The position numbers and the translations under genes are program-made. From Rubrivivax sp. (GTDB lineage Bacteria; Pseudomonadota; Gammaproteobacteria; Burkholderiales; Burkholderiaceae_C): DNA of 64,000 nucleotides. Below the pieces are notes generated by a model. It was not told where the DNA came from and made no database searches. It saw only the letters and a program-made list of their open reading frames with translations. Positions 1 to 11,838 of the stretch are shown here, in pieces. The stretch covers positions 94,067 to 158,066 of the forward strand of contig JAIXRN010000074.1 of assembly GCA_027485165.1 (NCBI GenBank), read 5' to 3'. The number at the start of each line of letters is the position of its first letter. Positions within the stretch are counted from its first letter, which is position 1.

Positions 1-489
1 ATGGAATACGGCACCAGCGACCTGCACCCACGCGGGGTGGAGCGGCTGCGCTACGGCATCTTCCTGGCGCGCCAGACCGGGCTGCCGCTGGCCTTCAGCG
101 GCGGCGTGGGCTGGGGCGGGGACGACCGGGCCAGCGAAGCTGCGCTCGCCAGCCGCATCGCCGAGAACGAATTCGGCTTCAAGCTGCGCTGGCTGGAAAC
201 CCAGTCGCGTGACACGCGCGAGAACGCTTCGCGCAGCGTGCCCCTGCTGCGTGAACAAGGCGTCCGCCACATCGTGCTGGTGACGCACGACTACCACATG
301 CCACGCGCGGCGCGCGCGTTCCGCAACGCCATCGCGGCCGGCCCCGTGCCGCTGCAGCTGACCCTGGCACCCCTGGGGGTGGCGCCCGAGGGTTCGCTGC
401 GCGCCCGCGACTGGCTGCCCAGCCTGACCGGTGCCGACGAGACACGGCTGGTACTGCACGAATGGCTGGGTCGCCTGCTGGGGGCCTGA
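1..489 (+). CDS. YdcF/DUF218 family protein, C-terminal part
   Basis: The frame is open from the first base, so the true start probably lies upstream and only the last 162 residues are seen. The segment has the DUF218 (YdcF/SanA-like) pattern: a strand and turn with FSGG near residue 33, an ETQSRDTRENA stretch (about 66-76) matching the conserved E-x-x-S-x-x-T-x-x-N region, and VTHDYHMPRAARAF (about 94-107) matching the family's T-x-x-x-H-x-x-R-A motif. DUF218 proteins are often membrane anchored and linked to envelope functions, but no reaction is established. A GGGGCC-TGAC-GGCCCC hairpin covers the stop codon, and the next gene is convergent. Confidence 0.82.
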   Translation: MEYGTSDLHPRGVERLRYGIFLARQTGLPLAFSGGVGWGGDDRASEAALASRIAENEFGFKLRWLETQSRDTRENASRSVPLLREQGVRHIVLVTHDYHMPRAARAFRNAIAAGPVPLQLTLAPLGVAPEGSLRARDWLPSLTGADETRLVLHEWLGRLLGA

Positions 490-530
490 CGGCCCCGTAC
501 CGGTGGGGCTGAACCCGGCGCCGGTGTCCT

Positions 531-1688
531 TCAGCGCCCCGGTGGCTGGGCTTGCGCCGGCGGCGACATCTGCAGCGCCTCTTGCGCCTGGGCTTCCAAC
601 CGTTCCTTTTCGGCCTGCTGCCGCTGCAGCGCCTGCAGCCTGCGCACATGCTCGGCGGCACTGGATCGGCGGAAGGCGTCCATCATCACCACGTCCACCT
701 TCAGGCCGCGCGCAGCCATGCGTTCGTTCAGGCGCAGGCCGGCAGCGGCGTCGCCGCCCAGTGCCACCACCACCTCGGTGGCAAAAAAGTCGGCGCTGCC
801 CACAGCGCTGTCCACCGCCAGCGCGCGGTCGGCCTGCGCTTGCGCGGCCGACAGCAGCATGCCCGCCCCCGGCACCGCCACAGTCAGGATCTTGCCGACC
901 ACGAAGCCGGTGCTGCGCCCGGCGCTGGCCTGTTCGCGTTCATGGGCCGACAGGCTGGCCTGGAAATAGACGCCAAAGGCGGCGAGCCAGCGGAATTCGT
1001 CCTGCGTGCGCGCCTCGATCACGGCATTGGCCGGAATTTTCACGCGCTGCGTGCCCTGGCGCCAGAACACGTTGGGGTCGGCGTCGAACGTGCTGGCCGT
1101 GACGCCGCCGGCGCAGCCGGTCTGGGTGTCGACGCGCAGCGCGCGGCCGTCGGCCAGGGTCAGCGTGTAGGGCTTGCCTTCCGCAGCTTCTTCGCGCGCT
1201 TTCAGCACCACGTCCCAGAAGCCGGCGTCGTCGCGAGCCATCGGCAGTTCGCCGCGAAACACCGCGCCCAGTTCGAAGCGGGTGGCGCTGCCCGGCAGCG
1301 GCCGGCCGTTGATGGCCTGCACCGCATCGCCCCGTTTCAGCCCGGCCGGTGCTGATTCGTCCAGCCACACCACGCGCCATTGCTCGTCCATGCCGGTGAC
1401 TTCGCGGTACAGCGCCAGGTCCTGCGCCGGCAGGCCGCGGCGCAGCGCGTGCACCGACAGCAGCACGAGGGGTTCGATCTCGGTCACCACATCGCACAGC
1501 GCCTCGGCGCCCCAGGCCACCTGGACGGCCGCAGCACGGAACTTCACCTCGTGTTCGAAGCGCGTCTTGAACAGTTCGCGCTCGAAGCTGCGGTCCTGCG
1601 CCTGGGCCTGCATAGGCACCAGGGCCAGCGCAGTCAAGGCCACGCGCGCCAGCAGACCGCAGGCCAGGTATTTCATGCTGCAGGTCAT
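531..1688 (-). CDS. secreted protein with PDZ-like segment, unknown function
   Basis: This 385-residue protein begins with a Sec signal peptide (hydrophobic stretch about 6-24, cleavage near AQA-QD). A PDZ-like turn, GLKRGDAVQAINGRPLPG, lies in the first third. A long amphipathic, Gln/Glu/Ala-rich helix (LQALQRQQAEKERLEAQAQEAL) near the C terminus probably forms a coiled coil. No HExxH or Ser-His-Asp signature was found, so protease activity is not supported. It starts 8 bp after the DUF456 gene on the same strand and may share its transcript. A second in-frame Met four codons downstream (1676) is an equally good start. Confidence 0.7.
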   Translation of the reverse strand: MTCSMKYLACGLLARVALTALALVPMQAQAQDRSFERELFKTRFEHEVKFRAAAVQVAWGAEALCDVVTEIEPLVLLSVHALRRGLPAQDLALYREVTGMDEQWRVVWLDESAPAGLKRGDAVQAINGRPLPGSATRFELGAVFRGELPMARDDAGFWDVVLKAREEAAEGKPYTLTLADGRALRVDTQTGCAGGVTASTFDADPNVFWRQGTQRVKIPANAVIEARTQDEFRWLAAFGVYFQASLSAHEREQASAGRSTGFVVGKILTVAVPGAGMLLSAAQAQADRALAVDSAVGSADFFATEVVVALGGDAAAGLRLNERMAARGLKVDVVMMDAFRRSSAAEHVRRLQALQRQQAEKERLEAQAQEALQMSPPAQAQPPGR

Positions 1689-1696
1689 CGGCCGTT

Positions 1697-2179
1697 TCAG
1701 AACGCCAGCGCAGCGATGAAGATGCCCACCATCATGAAAGCGATCACGACCTTGGCCAGCATCCCGGCCATGATGCCCAGCCAGGTGGCCACGCCCACCT
1801 TCAGGGCGTGCTGTTCGTCGCGGCGCGCCACGTATTCACCCACCGCCGCGCCCACCAGGGGCATGAAGAGCACGCCCACCAGGCCCATGAACAGGCCCAC
1901 CACGGTGCCCACGGCGGCGCCCACCAAGGCCTGGCGGCTGGCCCCCACTTTTTTGGCACCCAGCAAGCCGGCCACGAAATCCAGCACCCAGGCCAGCACG
2001 GCCAGCAAGGCCACCACCACCAGGGTGCCCGTGCCGACGCGGGTGAAGTCGTCGATCCAGGCCCCCAGCACGATGCCGCCCAGCACCAGGGCGGTACCCG
2101 GTAGCGCGGGCAACACGGTGCCGGCCAGGCCGATGAGGATGAGGGCGATCGACAATGTCCACAGCAGTGCGGGTGTCAT
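1697..2179 (-). CDS. DUF456 family membrane protein
   Basis: This 160-residue, almost wholly hydrophobic protein has about four or five membrane segments. It carries the DUF456 glycine-rich pattern: LIGLAGTVLPALPGT near the N terminus, and a central GLFMGLVGVLFMPLVGAAVGEY. Function is unknown; the family sits in the inner membrane. A much longer open frame continues upstream, but the Met at 2179 begins exactly at the family's first membrane helix. It is the first gene of a probable two-gene unit with the secreted PDZ-like protein. Confidence 0.85.
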   Translation of the reverse strand: MTPALLWTLSIALILIGLAGTVLPALPGTALVLGGIVLGAWIDDFTRVGTGTLVVVALLAVLAWVLDFVAGLLGAKKVGASRQALVGAAVGTVVGLFMGLVGVLFMPLVGAAVGEYVARRDEQHALKVGVATWLGIMAGMLAKVVIAFMMVGIFIAALAF

Positions 2180-2410
2180 GGGGCAGCGGTGCGTGACCGG
2201 GGCGCGCCACAGCGGCGCAGCCCGATCATGCCGCGGCGCAGCACCCACGGCGCGCGGGGCCATGCACCGGTGCGCTGGGCATGGCGGACTCAATCGCGCA
2301 CACTCCGCTTGCAAGCGGTGGGACGCCGGTTTTCCGCGACTGTCTTGCACCGCGATGGGGTGCCCCCATCTCATCCTCCTACTGACTGGTTTTGCCAAAG
2401 GACTGCAAGA

Positions 2411-3454
2411 GTGAACACCTGGATGAACCGCGTACTCAGCATCGCTCTCGGCGCCGCCGTTGTGCTGACCGGCGCGCTGCCGACACATGCCGATGCCAAG
2501 CGCCTGGGTGGCGGCAAGTCGCAGGGCATGCAGCGCGACATGCCGGCCCGCACCGCACCTGACGCACCGCCCGCCCGTCCGGCGCAGCCGGCCCAGGGTG
2601 CCAACCCCGGCACGCCTGCGGCCGCGGGCGCCGCAACTGCTGGTACGGCGGCTGCCGCGGCCGGCAAACGGTCGTGGCTGGGCCCGATCGCTGGTCTGGC
2701 TGCCGGTCTGGGCCTGGCGGCGCTGTTCAGCAGCATGGGCCTGGGCGCTGAACTGGCGAACTTCGTCATGCTGGCCCTGCTGGGCGTGGCGGCGTTCTTC
2801 TTGGTGCGTTTCCTGATGGCCCGCTTCGGCAAGCAGGCACAGGGCCAGACACCGGCCCTGGCCGGTGCCGGCGCTACGGGCGTCGGCCGCACCCCCGGCG
2901 CGGTGCAAGCCCAGATGCCGGTTCAGCGCGAAATGATCGATGAGCGCCCCGCCGCATTCCGGCCCCAACCGCAGCCAGCGGTTGCGCCCACTGCCCCGTC
3001 CGTACTGGGTACCGCTGAAGTTGCGCCCGCCAGCTTGGCAGCCGCACGCCCCGCTGCCGTCGCCGCCGCCTTCGTGCCCGCCAGCTTCGACAGCGAAGGC
3101 TTCGAACGCATCGCCAAGATGATCTTCATCCGCATGCAGACGGCCAACGACGCTGGCGACCTGAACGACCTGCGCCGCTTCACCACGCCGGAGATGTTTG
3201 CCGCCATCCGGCTGGACATCCAGGACCGCGGCGACGTGGCCCAAAGCACCGACGTGCAGAAGGTGGACGCCCAGGTGCTGGACGTCGCCGAGGAAGACGG
3301 CCGGCAGGTGGTCAGCGTGCGCTTCACCGGCCTGGTGGTTGAAGAAGCCGGCGCCGCCGCCACGGCTTTCAACGAGGTCTGGCACCTGGTCAAGGACGTC
3401 GGCAGCGCCGACAGCGCCTGGGCCATTGCCGGCATCGAGCAGATCGCGGCCTGA
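2411..3454 (+). CDS. Tim44-like domain membrane protein
   Basis: Order of parts: signal peptide or first helix (residues about 5-28, ending THADA), an Ala/Pro-rich linker, two close membrane helices (about 85-125), a second Pro/Ala-rich linker, and a C-terminal Tim44-like domain of about 130 residues starting near FDSEGFERIAKMIFIRMQ. That domain is shared with mitochondrial Tim44 and bacterial proteins of unclear role at the inner membrane. The GTG at 2411 is preferred because AAAGGA lies 8 bases upstream; the ATG at 2423 would leave about 20 bases. A strong terminator follows at 3542. Confidence 0.85.
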   Translation: MNTWMNRVLSIALGAAVVLTGALPTHADAKRLGGGKSQGMQRDMPARTAPDAPPARPAQPAQGANPGTPAAAGAATAGTAAAAAGKRSWLGPIAGLAAGLGLAALFSSMGLGAELANFVMLALLGVAAFFLVRFLMARFGKQAQGQTPALAGAGATGVGRTPGAVQAQMPVQREMIDERPAAFRPQPQPAVAPTAPSVLGTAEVAPASLAAARPAAVAAAFVPASFDSEGFERIAKMIFIRMQTANDAGDLNDLRRFTTPEMFAAIRLDIQDRGDVAQSTDVQKVDAQVLDVAEEDGRQVVSVRFTGLVVEEAGAAATAFNEVWHLVKDVGSADSAWAIAGIEQIAA

Positions 3455-3465
3455 ACCCCGATGCC

Positions 3466-3497
3466 CTGATCCGCTGATCCGCTGATCCCCTGATCTG
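3466..3497. repeat. short tandem repeat, four 8-bp copies
   Basis: CTGATCCG is repeated as CTGATCCG, CTGATCCG, CTGATCCC and CTGATCTG just after the stop codon of the Tim44-like gene. It is a small slippage-type repeat in the 3' untranslated region with no evident function. Confidence 0.8.
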
Positions 3498-3541
3498 CCG
3501 ACCGGCCCGCCCACTGGGCCCTGTCAACCGGGCCCCAGCCA

Positions 3542-3586
3542 CTGCCCGCATTCGCCACCCCCGCGAATGCGGGCAGCGTCCTTTTT
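3542..3586 (+). terminator. intrinsic terminator after Tim44-like gene
   Basis: A perfect 14-bp stem (CTGCCCGCATTCGC with GCGAATGCGGGCAG) closes a 7-base loop and is followed by CGTCC and five T. It ends the Tim44-like transcript and separates it from the S9 peptidase gene at 3636. Confidence 0.85.
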
Positions 3587-3635
3587 GGGCTCGTAGCGCA
3601 CGCGGGCTGGCAGCCCCGGCCGTTAGCATGGTGGC

Positions 3636-5750
<2,115 letters not shown>

Positions 5751-5778
5751 CCGGGGCGTTGTCGCCCGCGCTGCGCAG

Positions 5779-6897
5779 TCAAACGCCCAGCAGCGCCTGC
5801 GCCTCGCGCCAGGACCTTCGCACCCAGTCGGCAGCGGGTTCGCCGGGCCGGCACAGGCTGGCGGCCTGCCCGGCCCAGGCCTGCAGGCGCTGCAGGTCGC
5901 CGGCCTGCTCGGCTTCACGGCGCATCGCCGCCGTCAGTCCGCGCTGCACCGGGTAGTGCGCAGGCGGCGGGGCGGCCGGCCCCGCTGCCGCGCGCACATA
6001 GGCGTTGCCGATGGCGCGGCCCCAGCGGCCGGAAAAAGCCTGCGTCAGCTGGGTCTGGGTCGGCGCCAGGGCGGGCAAGGCCCCGGCCCAGACCGGGGCG
6101 ATGCCGGCTTCGGGACAGGTCAGCAGTGCCGTGCCCACTTGCACAGCGCTGGCGCCCAGCATCAAGGCCGCGGCCATGCCACGGGCGTCGCCAATGCCCC
6201 CGGTGGCCACCACGGGCACGCTCACGGCGTCCACCACCTGCGGCAACAAAGCGAACAGGCCGACAGCATCGTCGCGGCCGCGGGCAGCGTCGAAGCAGCC
6301 GCGATGACCGCCGGCTTCGGCCCCCTGGGCGACGACCACATCTGCGCCCGCAGCAGCCGCCAGGCGGGCTTCAGCGGGCGTGGTGACAGTGGCCCACCAG
6401 GCCACGCCCGCGTCGCGAAAGCGCTGCCCCCACACAGGCGGCAGCAGGCCCATGATGGTGGACACCACGGCCGGCCGAGCCGCCAGCACGGCAGCGCACT
6501 GGGCATCGAAATCTGGCGGACGGGCGTTGCCCGCGTCAGCGCCCACCTGCGGGCCAAAACCGGCCAGGAACTGGCGCAAAGCGGCTTCGTGGCGGGCGTC
6601 GCGCAGCGGTGGCGGGTCTGGCACCCACAGGTTCAGCTGCAGCGGGCCGTCGCTCAGGCCGCGCACGTCGTTCACCCAGGCGCTGATGGCAATGGGCTCC
6701 AACAGCAGGGCGCCCAGGGCGCCCATGCCGCCGGCACGGGCCACGCCGGCCGCCAGCGCAGGTGGCGATGCGCCGGCCATCGGCGCCATCACCACGGGCA
6801 GCCGCATGCCCCAGCGGCGCGCAAAGGCCAGGCTGCGGGCGTGCGGGGTTTCAGGCACGGCTTTGCAGGCCTGCAGGATGCTCGGCACCTGCGGCAC
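5779..6897 (-). CDS. nitronate monooxygenase family flavoprotein
   Basis: This 372-residue TIM-barrel flavoprotein belongs to the nitronate monooxygenase/2-nitropropane dioxygenase family. Family marks are PVVMAPMAG near the N terminus (FMN/substrate strand), QGAEAGGHRG with the conserved active-site His, and VPVVATGGIGDARGMAAALMLGASAVQVGTA in the phosphate-binding region. These FMN enzymes oxidise alkyl nitronates such as propionate 3-nitronate. The frame starts at 6897 and overlaps the upstream VOC-RidA gene by 47 bp; the internal Met at 6807, just before the first conserved strand, is an alternative start. Confidence 0.9.
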   Translation of the reverse strand: MPQVPSILQACKAVPETPHARSLAFARRWGMRLPVVMAPMAGASPPALAAGVARAGGMGALGALLLEPIAISAWVNDVRGLSDGPLQLNLWVPDPPPLRDARHEAALRQFLAGFGPQVGADAGNARPPDFDAQCAAVLAARPAVVSTIMGLLPPVWGQRFRDAGVAWWATVTTPAEARLAAAAGADVVVAQGAEAGGHRGCFDAARGRDDAVGLFALLPQVVDAVSVPVVATGGIGDARGMAAALMLGASAVQVGTALLTCPEAGIAPVWAGALPALAPTQTQLTQAFSGRWGRAIGNAYVRAAAGPAAPPPAHYPVQRGLTAAMRREAEQAGDLQRLQAWAGQAASLCRPGEPAADWVRRSWREAQALLGV

Positions 6898-7750
6898 CCG
6901 CGGCAGCCTGGCGCCTCAACGCCGTCACCTCGATTTCGATGCGCATGCGGGGGTCGGCCAGGCCGGCCTGCAGCATCGTGGCGGCCGGCCGAACCTGCCC
7001 GAATGCGGCGCGCAGCACGGGCCAGCAGGGCTCGAAGTCTTCGGTCTTCGGCAGCAAGTACTGCACGCGCACCACGTCGGCCAGGCTGGCCCCGGCCTGT
7101 GCCAGGGCGGCTTCGATGTTGCGCAGGCATTGCGCGACTTGCTGAACGACGTCTTCGCTGATCGTCATGGCCGCATAGTCGAAGCCGGTGGTGCCGGAAA
7201 CAAATATCCAGTCGCCCGCGACGACAGCACGCGAATAGCCGATCTCGGCTTCGAAGCGTGAACCTGAGCTGATGCAACGGCGGCTGCCGTGGGCAGGGCC
7301 TGGCACCTCGGTCGTACTGGCCGGCGCCGCCACATCTTCCGTGGCGGCCACGTCAGCCACCTGCCAGAGCTGGAAGACATTGCCCTCGGGGTCGTGCCCG
7401 TCGCACATCGTGCGCGTCTGGCCCAGCCGGGTGTAGGTCCACTCGCGCGCCACCGGGTCCAGCACCCCGCCCAGCGCCGCCGCATAGGCGCGGGCCGCAG
7501 CCAGGTTCGTGACGGCGAAAACGGGCTTGATCGGGGTGTCTTCGCGCCGCGCAGGCGGCTGGTCGATGACGATGTCCTTGGCGTAGCGTGCAGGAATGGC
7601 GTGCACGATCAGCTGCGATTCACCGGCCAGCAGCACCACGTGGCCCTTGTCGCCGCCCGCCGGCTGCAGCCCGCAGACCTGCTGATAGAACGCCGCCACG
7701 CGTGCCATGTCCTTGGCGAAGATCACCGCGCCTGTCAGCCCGGCTGCCAT
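6851..7750 (-). CDS. fused VOC (glyoxalase-like) and RidA-like protein
   Basis: One 299-residue frame joins two small-enzyme folds. Residues about 1-130 form a VOC (glyoxalase/bleomycin-resistance) domain with AVIFAKDMARVAAFYQQVCGL at its start and a closing DPEGNVFQLWQ strand. A Pro/Ala/Thr linker (about 131-150) leads to a RidA/YjgF-like domain (about 155-285) with SGTTGFDY, a QCLRNIEAALAQAGASLADVV helix and IEIEVTAL. RidA proteins hydrolyse reactive enamines and imines; VOC members vary in activity. It lies between purL (1 bp away) and the nitronate monooxygenase gene on the same strand. No stop or frameshift separates the halves. Confidence 0.85.
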   Translation of the reverse strand: MAAGLTGAVIFAKDMARVAAFYQQVCGLQPAGGDKGHVVLLAGESQLIVHAIPARYAKDIVIDQPPARREDTPIKPVFAVTNLAAARAYAAALGGVLDPVAREWTYTRLGQTRTMCDGHDPEGNVFQLWQVADVAATEDVAAPASTTEVPGPAHGSRRCISSGSRFEAEIGYSRAVVAGDWIFVSGTTGFDYAAMTISEDVVQQVAQCLRNIEAALAQAGASLADVVRVQYLLPKTEDFEPCWPVLRAAFGQVRPAATMLQAGLADPRMRIEIEVTALRRQAAAGAAGAEHPAGLQSRA

Positions 7751-7751
7751 C

Positions 7752-10700
7752 TCAAGCCACCCACTTTCTGGCGTTGCGGAACATGCGCATCCACGGGCTG
7801 TGCTCGCTGACCGCGCCCGGCGACCAGCTCATCAGAACGTTGCGGAACACGCGCTCGGGGTGCGGCATCAGTGCAGTGAAACGGCCGTCGGAGGTGGTCA
7901 CGGCCGTCAGGCCGGCCGGGCTGCCGTTGGGGTTGAAGGGATAGGCCTCAGTGGGCGCGCCGGCGTTGCTGACGAAACGCATCGCGCGGTGCACGGCCGC
8001 GGCGTCGCCGCGCTGGCTGAAGTCGGCCCGGCCTTCGCCGTGCGCCACCGCGATCGGCAGCCGGCTGCCGGCCATGCCCTGGAAGAACAGGCTGGGGCTG
8101 TCCAGCACTTCCACCATCGACAGCCGCGCTTCGAATTGCTGGCTGGCGTTGCGCGTGAAGCGCGGCCAGGCCTGCGTGCCGGGGATGATGGGGCTCAGCG
8201 CCGCCAGCATCTGGCAGCCGTTGCAAACGCCCAGAGCGAAGGTGTCGGGCCGGTTGAAGAAGGCCGCAAAAGCTTCGGCCAGCTGGGGGCTGAACAGGAT
8301 GCTGCGTGCCCAGCCTTCGCCTGCGCCCAGCGTGTCGCCGTAGCTGAAGCCGCCGCAGGCCACCAGGCCGCGGTAGTCAGACAGTTTTGCGCGGCCGGCC
8401 TGCAGATCGGACATGTGCACGTCGAAGGTGTCGAAGCCGGCCTGGTCCATCACCCAGGCCATTTCCAGGTGCGAGTTCACGCCCTGTTCCCGCAGGATGG
8501 CCAGCTTCGGCCGCGCGCTGTGCACATAGGGCGCGGCCACGTTGTCCTGCGGGTCGAAGCTGAGATGCTGATGCAGGCCCGGGTCGGCCGGGTCGCCGGC
8601 AACGGCATGTTCGGCGTCGGCGCAGGCCGGGTTGTCGCGCTGTTGCGCGATGCGCCAGGCCACCTGGTCCCACTGCTGCTGCAGCGCCTGCAGCGGCGCG
8701 CCGAACTGCAGCTTGGTGTCGCGCCAGACCTCCACCACGCCGCGGTCGTTGGGCTTGCCGACGAAGTGGGCGTGGCGGCTCAGGCCATGTTCGCGCAGGG
8801 TCTGGATGACTTCGTTGCGTACGGCAGTGGGCACCTGAATGACGACGCCCAGCTCTTCATTGAACAGCGCCTGCAGCATCAGTTCGTTGCGGCGTTCGCT
8901 CACCTGCGTGGCCCAGTTCTTCGAATCGCCGTACTCGGCGCGGCTGTCAACAATGCCATCGCCTTCGGTCACCAGGATGTCCACGTTCAGGCTCAGGCCC
9001 ATGTGCCCGGCAAAGGCCATCTCGCACACCGTGGCCCACAGGCCGCCGTCGCTGCGGTCGTGGTAGGCCAGGATGCGGCCCTGGGAGCGAAGCGCATTGA
9101 TCGCCGCGACCAGGGCCTTGACCTGCTGCGCGTCGTCCACATCGGGCACTTCATGCCCGAACTGGCCCAGCACCTGCGCCAGCATGCTGCCACCCATGCG
9201 CTTTTTGCCCTGGCCCAGGTCGACGAGCACCAGGGTCGTGTCCCCAGGCTGCAGCTGCGGCGTGAGCGTGCCGCGCACATCGTCCAGCGTGGCGAAGGCC
9301 GTGACGATCAGCGACACCGGCGCCGTCACCTGCCTGGCCACATCACCCTCTTGCCAGCGCGTGCGCATCGACAAGGAATCCTTGCCCACCGGGATGCCGA
9401 TGCCGAGTGCCGGACACAGTTCCATGCCGATGGCGTGCACGGTGTCGTACAGCGCCGCGTCTTCGCCGGGCTCGCCGCACGCGGCCATCCAGTTGGCGCT
9501 GAGCTTCACACGGCTTAGCGCGATGGGCGCAGCCAGCAGGTTGGTGATGGCCTCGGCCACCGCCATGCGGCCGCTGGCCGGGCCGTTCAGCGCTGCCAGC
9601 GGTGTGCGTTCGCCCATGGCCATGGCCTCGCCGCGGAAGCCCGCGTAGTCGGCCAGCGTCACGGCGCAGTCGGCCACCGGCACCTGCCAGGGGCCAACCA
9701 TCGGGTCGCGGTGGCTCAGACCGCCGACGGTGCGGTCGCCGATGGTGATGAGAAAGCGTTTGCTGGCCACGCTGGGGTGGCGCAGCACGTCCAGCGCCAC
9801 GGTTTCCAGTTTCACGCCCGTCAGGTCCAGCGGGGCTTCGCTGCGGGCCACGCGCTGCACGTCGCGGTGCATCTTGGGCGGCTTGCCCAGCAGCACGTCC
9901 ATGGGCATGTCGATCACGCGCTGGGGTTTGCCGTCATCGCCGGGGCCGTCTTCCAGGACCAGTTCACGTTCGCTGGTGGCCGTGCCCACCACCGCAAACG
10001 GGCAGCGTTCACGCGCGCACATCTGCTCGAACAGCGGCATCCGGTCGGGCGCAATGGCCAACACATAGCGTTCCTGGCTCTCGTTGCACCAGGCTTCCTT
10101 CGGCGCCAGACCGCTTTCTTCCAGCGGGACCTTGCGCAGGTCGAAACGCGCACCCTGCCCTGCGCCGTCCACCAGTTCGGGGAAGGCATTGCTGATGCCG
10201 CCGGCGCCCACGTCGTGGATGGCCAGCACGGGGTTGTGTTCACCCAGGGCCCAGCAATGGTTGATGACCTCCTGCGCCCGGCGCTGGATCTCGGGGTTGC
10301 CGCGCTGCACGCTGTCGAAGTCCAGCGCCGCGGTGTTGGCGCCGGCGGCCATCGAACTGGCGGCGCCGCCACCCATGCCGATGCGCATGCCCGGCCCGCC
10401 CAGCTGCACCAGCAGCGTGCCGGCGCCAAAGGGCAGCTTGTGCGTCTGCGTGGCGTCGATCTGCCCCAGGCCGCCGGCGATCATGATGGGCTTGTGATAG
10501 CCGCGCATCACGCCGGCCACGGGCTGCTCGAAGCTGCGGAAGTAGCCGCCCAGGTTGGGCCGGCCGAATTCGTTGTTGAAGGCGGCGCCGCCCAGTGGGC
10601 CTTCCGTCATGATCTGCAGCGGGCTGGCGATGTGCGCGGGCTTGCCGATGGCCTGCCGCTCCCAGGGCTCGTCCAGGCCCGGCAGGCGCAGGTGGCTGAC

Positions 10701-11768
10701 GCTGAAGCCCGTCAGGCCCGCCTTGGGCTTGGCGCCGCGGCCGGTGGCGCCTTCGTCGCGGATTTCGCCGCCCGCGCCCGTGCTGGCGCCCGGGAAGGGG
10801 CTGATGGCCGTGGGGTGGTTGTGCGTTTCCACCTGCATCAGCACATGCGCTGTGGCGTCGCGCGCCGTGTATGGCGGGGCGTTGGTGAAGCCGTTCGGGC
10901 CCCAGCGTTGCACCGGCCCACCGGCCATCACCGCAGCGTTGTCGCTGTAGGCCACCACGCTGTGCTGCGGGCTGGTCTTTTCCGTGTGGCGGATCATGCC
11001 GAACAGCGTGTGCGGCATGGCCACGCCGTCGATGCTGAAGCTGGCGTTGAAGATCTTGTGCCGGCAGTGTTCACTGTTGGCCTGCGCGAACATCATCAGC
11101 TCGACATCGCTGGGGTTGCGGCCCAGCGTGGTGAAGGCCTGCACCAGGTAGTCGATCTCGTCGTCGGACAGCGCCAGGCCGAATTCGCCGTTGGCTTGCA
11201 CCAGCGCGGCGCGGCCGTGGCCCAGCACGTCCACATGCACCAGCGGCGGCGCGGGCTGTGGCACGAACAGCTGGGCTGCGGCTTCGCGTTCGAAGGCCAC
11301 GCTTTCCGTCATGCGGTCGTGCAGCAGGGCGGCCACGACCAGGCGTTCATCGGCCGACAAGGGCTTGGCCGCACTGAACAGGCCAGCCTTCAGCGACAGC
11401 CGGTACTCCGTCACGCGCTCGATGCGGCGCAGCACCGAGCCGCCCCCGGCGCCGCGGGCGCCGATGCCGCAGACGCGGGCGATGTCGCTGGCCTTGCTGG
11501 CCCAGGGCGACACCGTGCCCAAGCGCGGCATCACCAGCACCAGGGCGCCGTCCGTCGGGCCGGCGTAGGGGTCGCCGTAGTGCAGCAGGGCCTGCAGGCG
11601 GTCGCGTTCGGCCGGGGCCAGTTCGCTGTCAGCATGCACCCAGTGCACCGACATGGCCGCCACACCCGTCACGCGGGGGCACACCTGTTGCAGGCGGGCC
11701 AGCAGGGCGCTGGCGCGGAAGTCGGAGAGTGCGTTGCCGCCCTCGAAAAAAACCGTGGAAGTGGGCAT
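7752..11768 (-). CDS. purL: phosphoribosylformylglycinamidine synthase (FGAM synthetase), single-chain form
   Basis: This 1338-residue protein is the large fused PurL typical of Gram-negative bacteria. It makes FGAM from FGAR, ATP and glutamine (fourth step of purine synthesis). The N-terminal adaptor and linker are followed by two ATP-binding halves ([22 protein letters not shown] marks the first) and a C-terminal class I glutaminase. The glutaminase has nucleophile Cys1182 in GVCNGCQM and His1243/Glu1245 in AHGEG. It is divergent from map across a 70-bp gap. Confidence 0.98.
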   Translation of the reverse strand: MPTSTVFFEGGNALSDFRASALLARLQQVCPRVTGVAAMSVHWVHADSELAPAERDRLQALLHYGDPYAGPTDGALVLVMPRLGTVSPWASKASDIARVCGIGARGAGGGSVLRRIERVTEYRLSLKAGLFSAAKPLSADERLVVAALLHDRMTESVAFEREAAAQLFVPQPAPPLVHVDVLGHGRAALVQANGEFGLALSDDEIDYLVQAFTTLGRNPSDVELMMFAQANSEHCRHKIFNASFSIDGVAMPHTLFGMIRHTEKTSPQHSVVAYSDNAAVMAGGPVQRWGPNGFTNAPPYTARDATAHVLMQVETHNHPTAISPFPGASTGAGGEIRDEGATGRGAKPKAGLTGFSVSHLRLPGLDEPWERQAIGKPAHIASPLQIMTEGPLGGAAFNNEFGRPNLGGYFRSFEQPVAGVMRGYHKPIMIAGGLGQIDATQTHKLPFGAGTLLVQLGGPGMRIGMGGGAASSMAAGANTAALDFDSVQRGNPEIQRRAQEVINHCWALGEHNPVLAIHDVGAGGISNAFPELVDGAGQGARFDLRKVPLEESGLAPKEAWCNESQERYVLAIAPDRMPLFEQMCARERCPFAVVGTATSERELVLEDGPGDDGKPQRVIDMPMDVLLGKPPKMHRDVQRVARSEAPLDLTGVKLETVALDVLRHPSVASKRFLITIGDRTVGGLSHRDPMVGPWQVPVADCAVTLADYAGFRGEAMAMGERTPLAALNGPASGRMAVAEAITNLLAAPIALSRVKLSANWMAACGEPGEDAALYDTVHAIGMELCPALGIGIPVGKDSLSMRTRWQEGDVARQVTAPVSLIVTAFATLDDVRGTLTPQLQPGDTTLVLVDLGQGKKRMGGSMLAQVLGQFGHEVPDVDDAQQVKALVAAINALRSQGRILAYHDRSDGGLWATVCEMAFAGHMGLSLNVDILVTEGDGIVDSRAEYGDSKNWATQVSERRNELMLQALFNEELGVVIQVPTAVRNEVIQTLREHGLSRHAHFVGKPNDRGVVEVWRDTKLQFGAPLQALQQQWDQVAWRIAQQRDNPACADAEHAVAGDPADPGLHQHLSFDPQDNVAAPYVHSARPKLAILREQGVNSHLEMAWVMDQAGFDTFDVHMSDLQAGRAKLSDYRGLVACGGFSYGDTLGAGEGWARSILFSPQLAEAFAAFFNRPDTFALGVCNGCQMLAALSPIIPGTQAWPRFTRNASQQFEARLSMVEVLDSPSLFFQGMAGSRLPIAVAHGEGRADFSQRGDAAAVHRAMRFVSNAGAPTEAYPFNPNGSPAGLTAVTTSDGRFTALMPHPERVFRNVLMSWSPGAVSEHSPWMRMFRNARKWVA

Positions 11769-11826
11769 GGAACGCGGTGGGGCGGGGGCCGGCTGCTGGG
11801 CAAGCCACGATTTTAGGGGCCGGTGA

Positions 11827-11832
11827 GATAAT
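11827..11832 (+). promoter_or_regulatory. candidate -10 element of map
   Basis: GATAAT lies 6 bases before the map ATG, within TGAGATAATC. If used, transcription would begin at or next to the start codon and the mRNA would be leaderless. No clear -35 hexamer and no good Shine-Dalgarno sequence were found, so this is tentative. Confidence 0.35.
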
Positions 11833-11838
11833 CACGAG

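Noticed and set aside
9711..11816. 701-codon open frame on the plus strand opposite purL, and a similar 603-codon frame at 7707-9518
   Set aside because: Both are antisense shadows of purL; high GC keeps stops rare. The His/Ala/Gln-rich translations have no domain.
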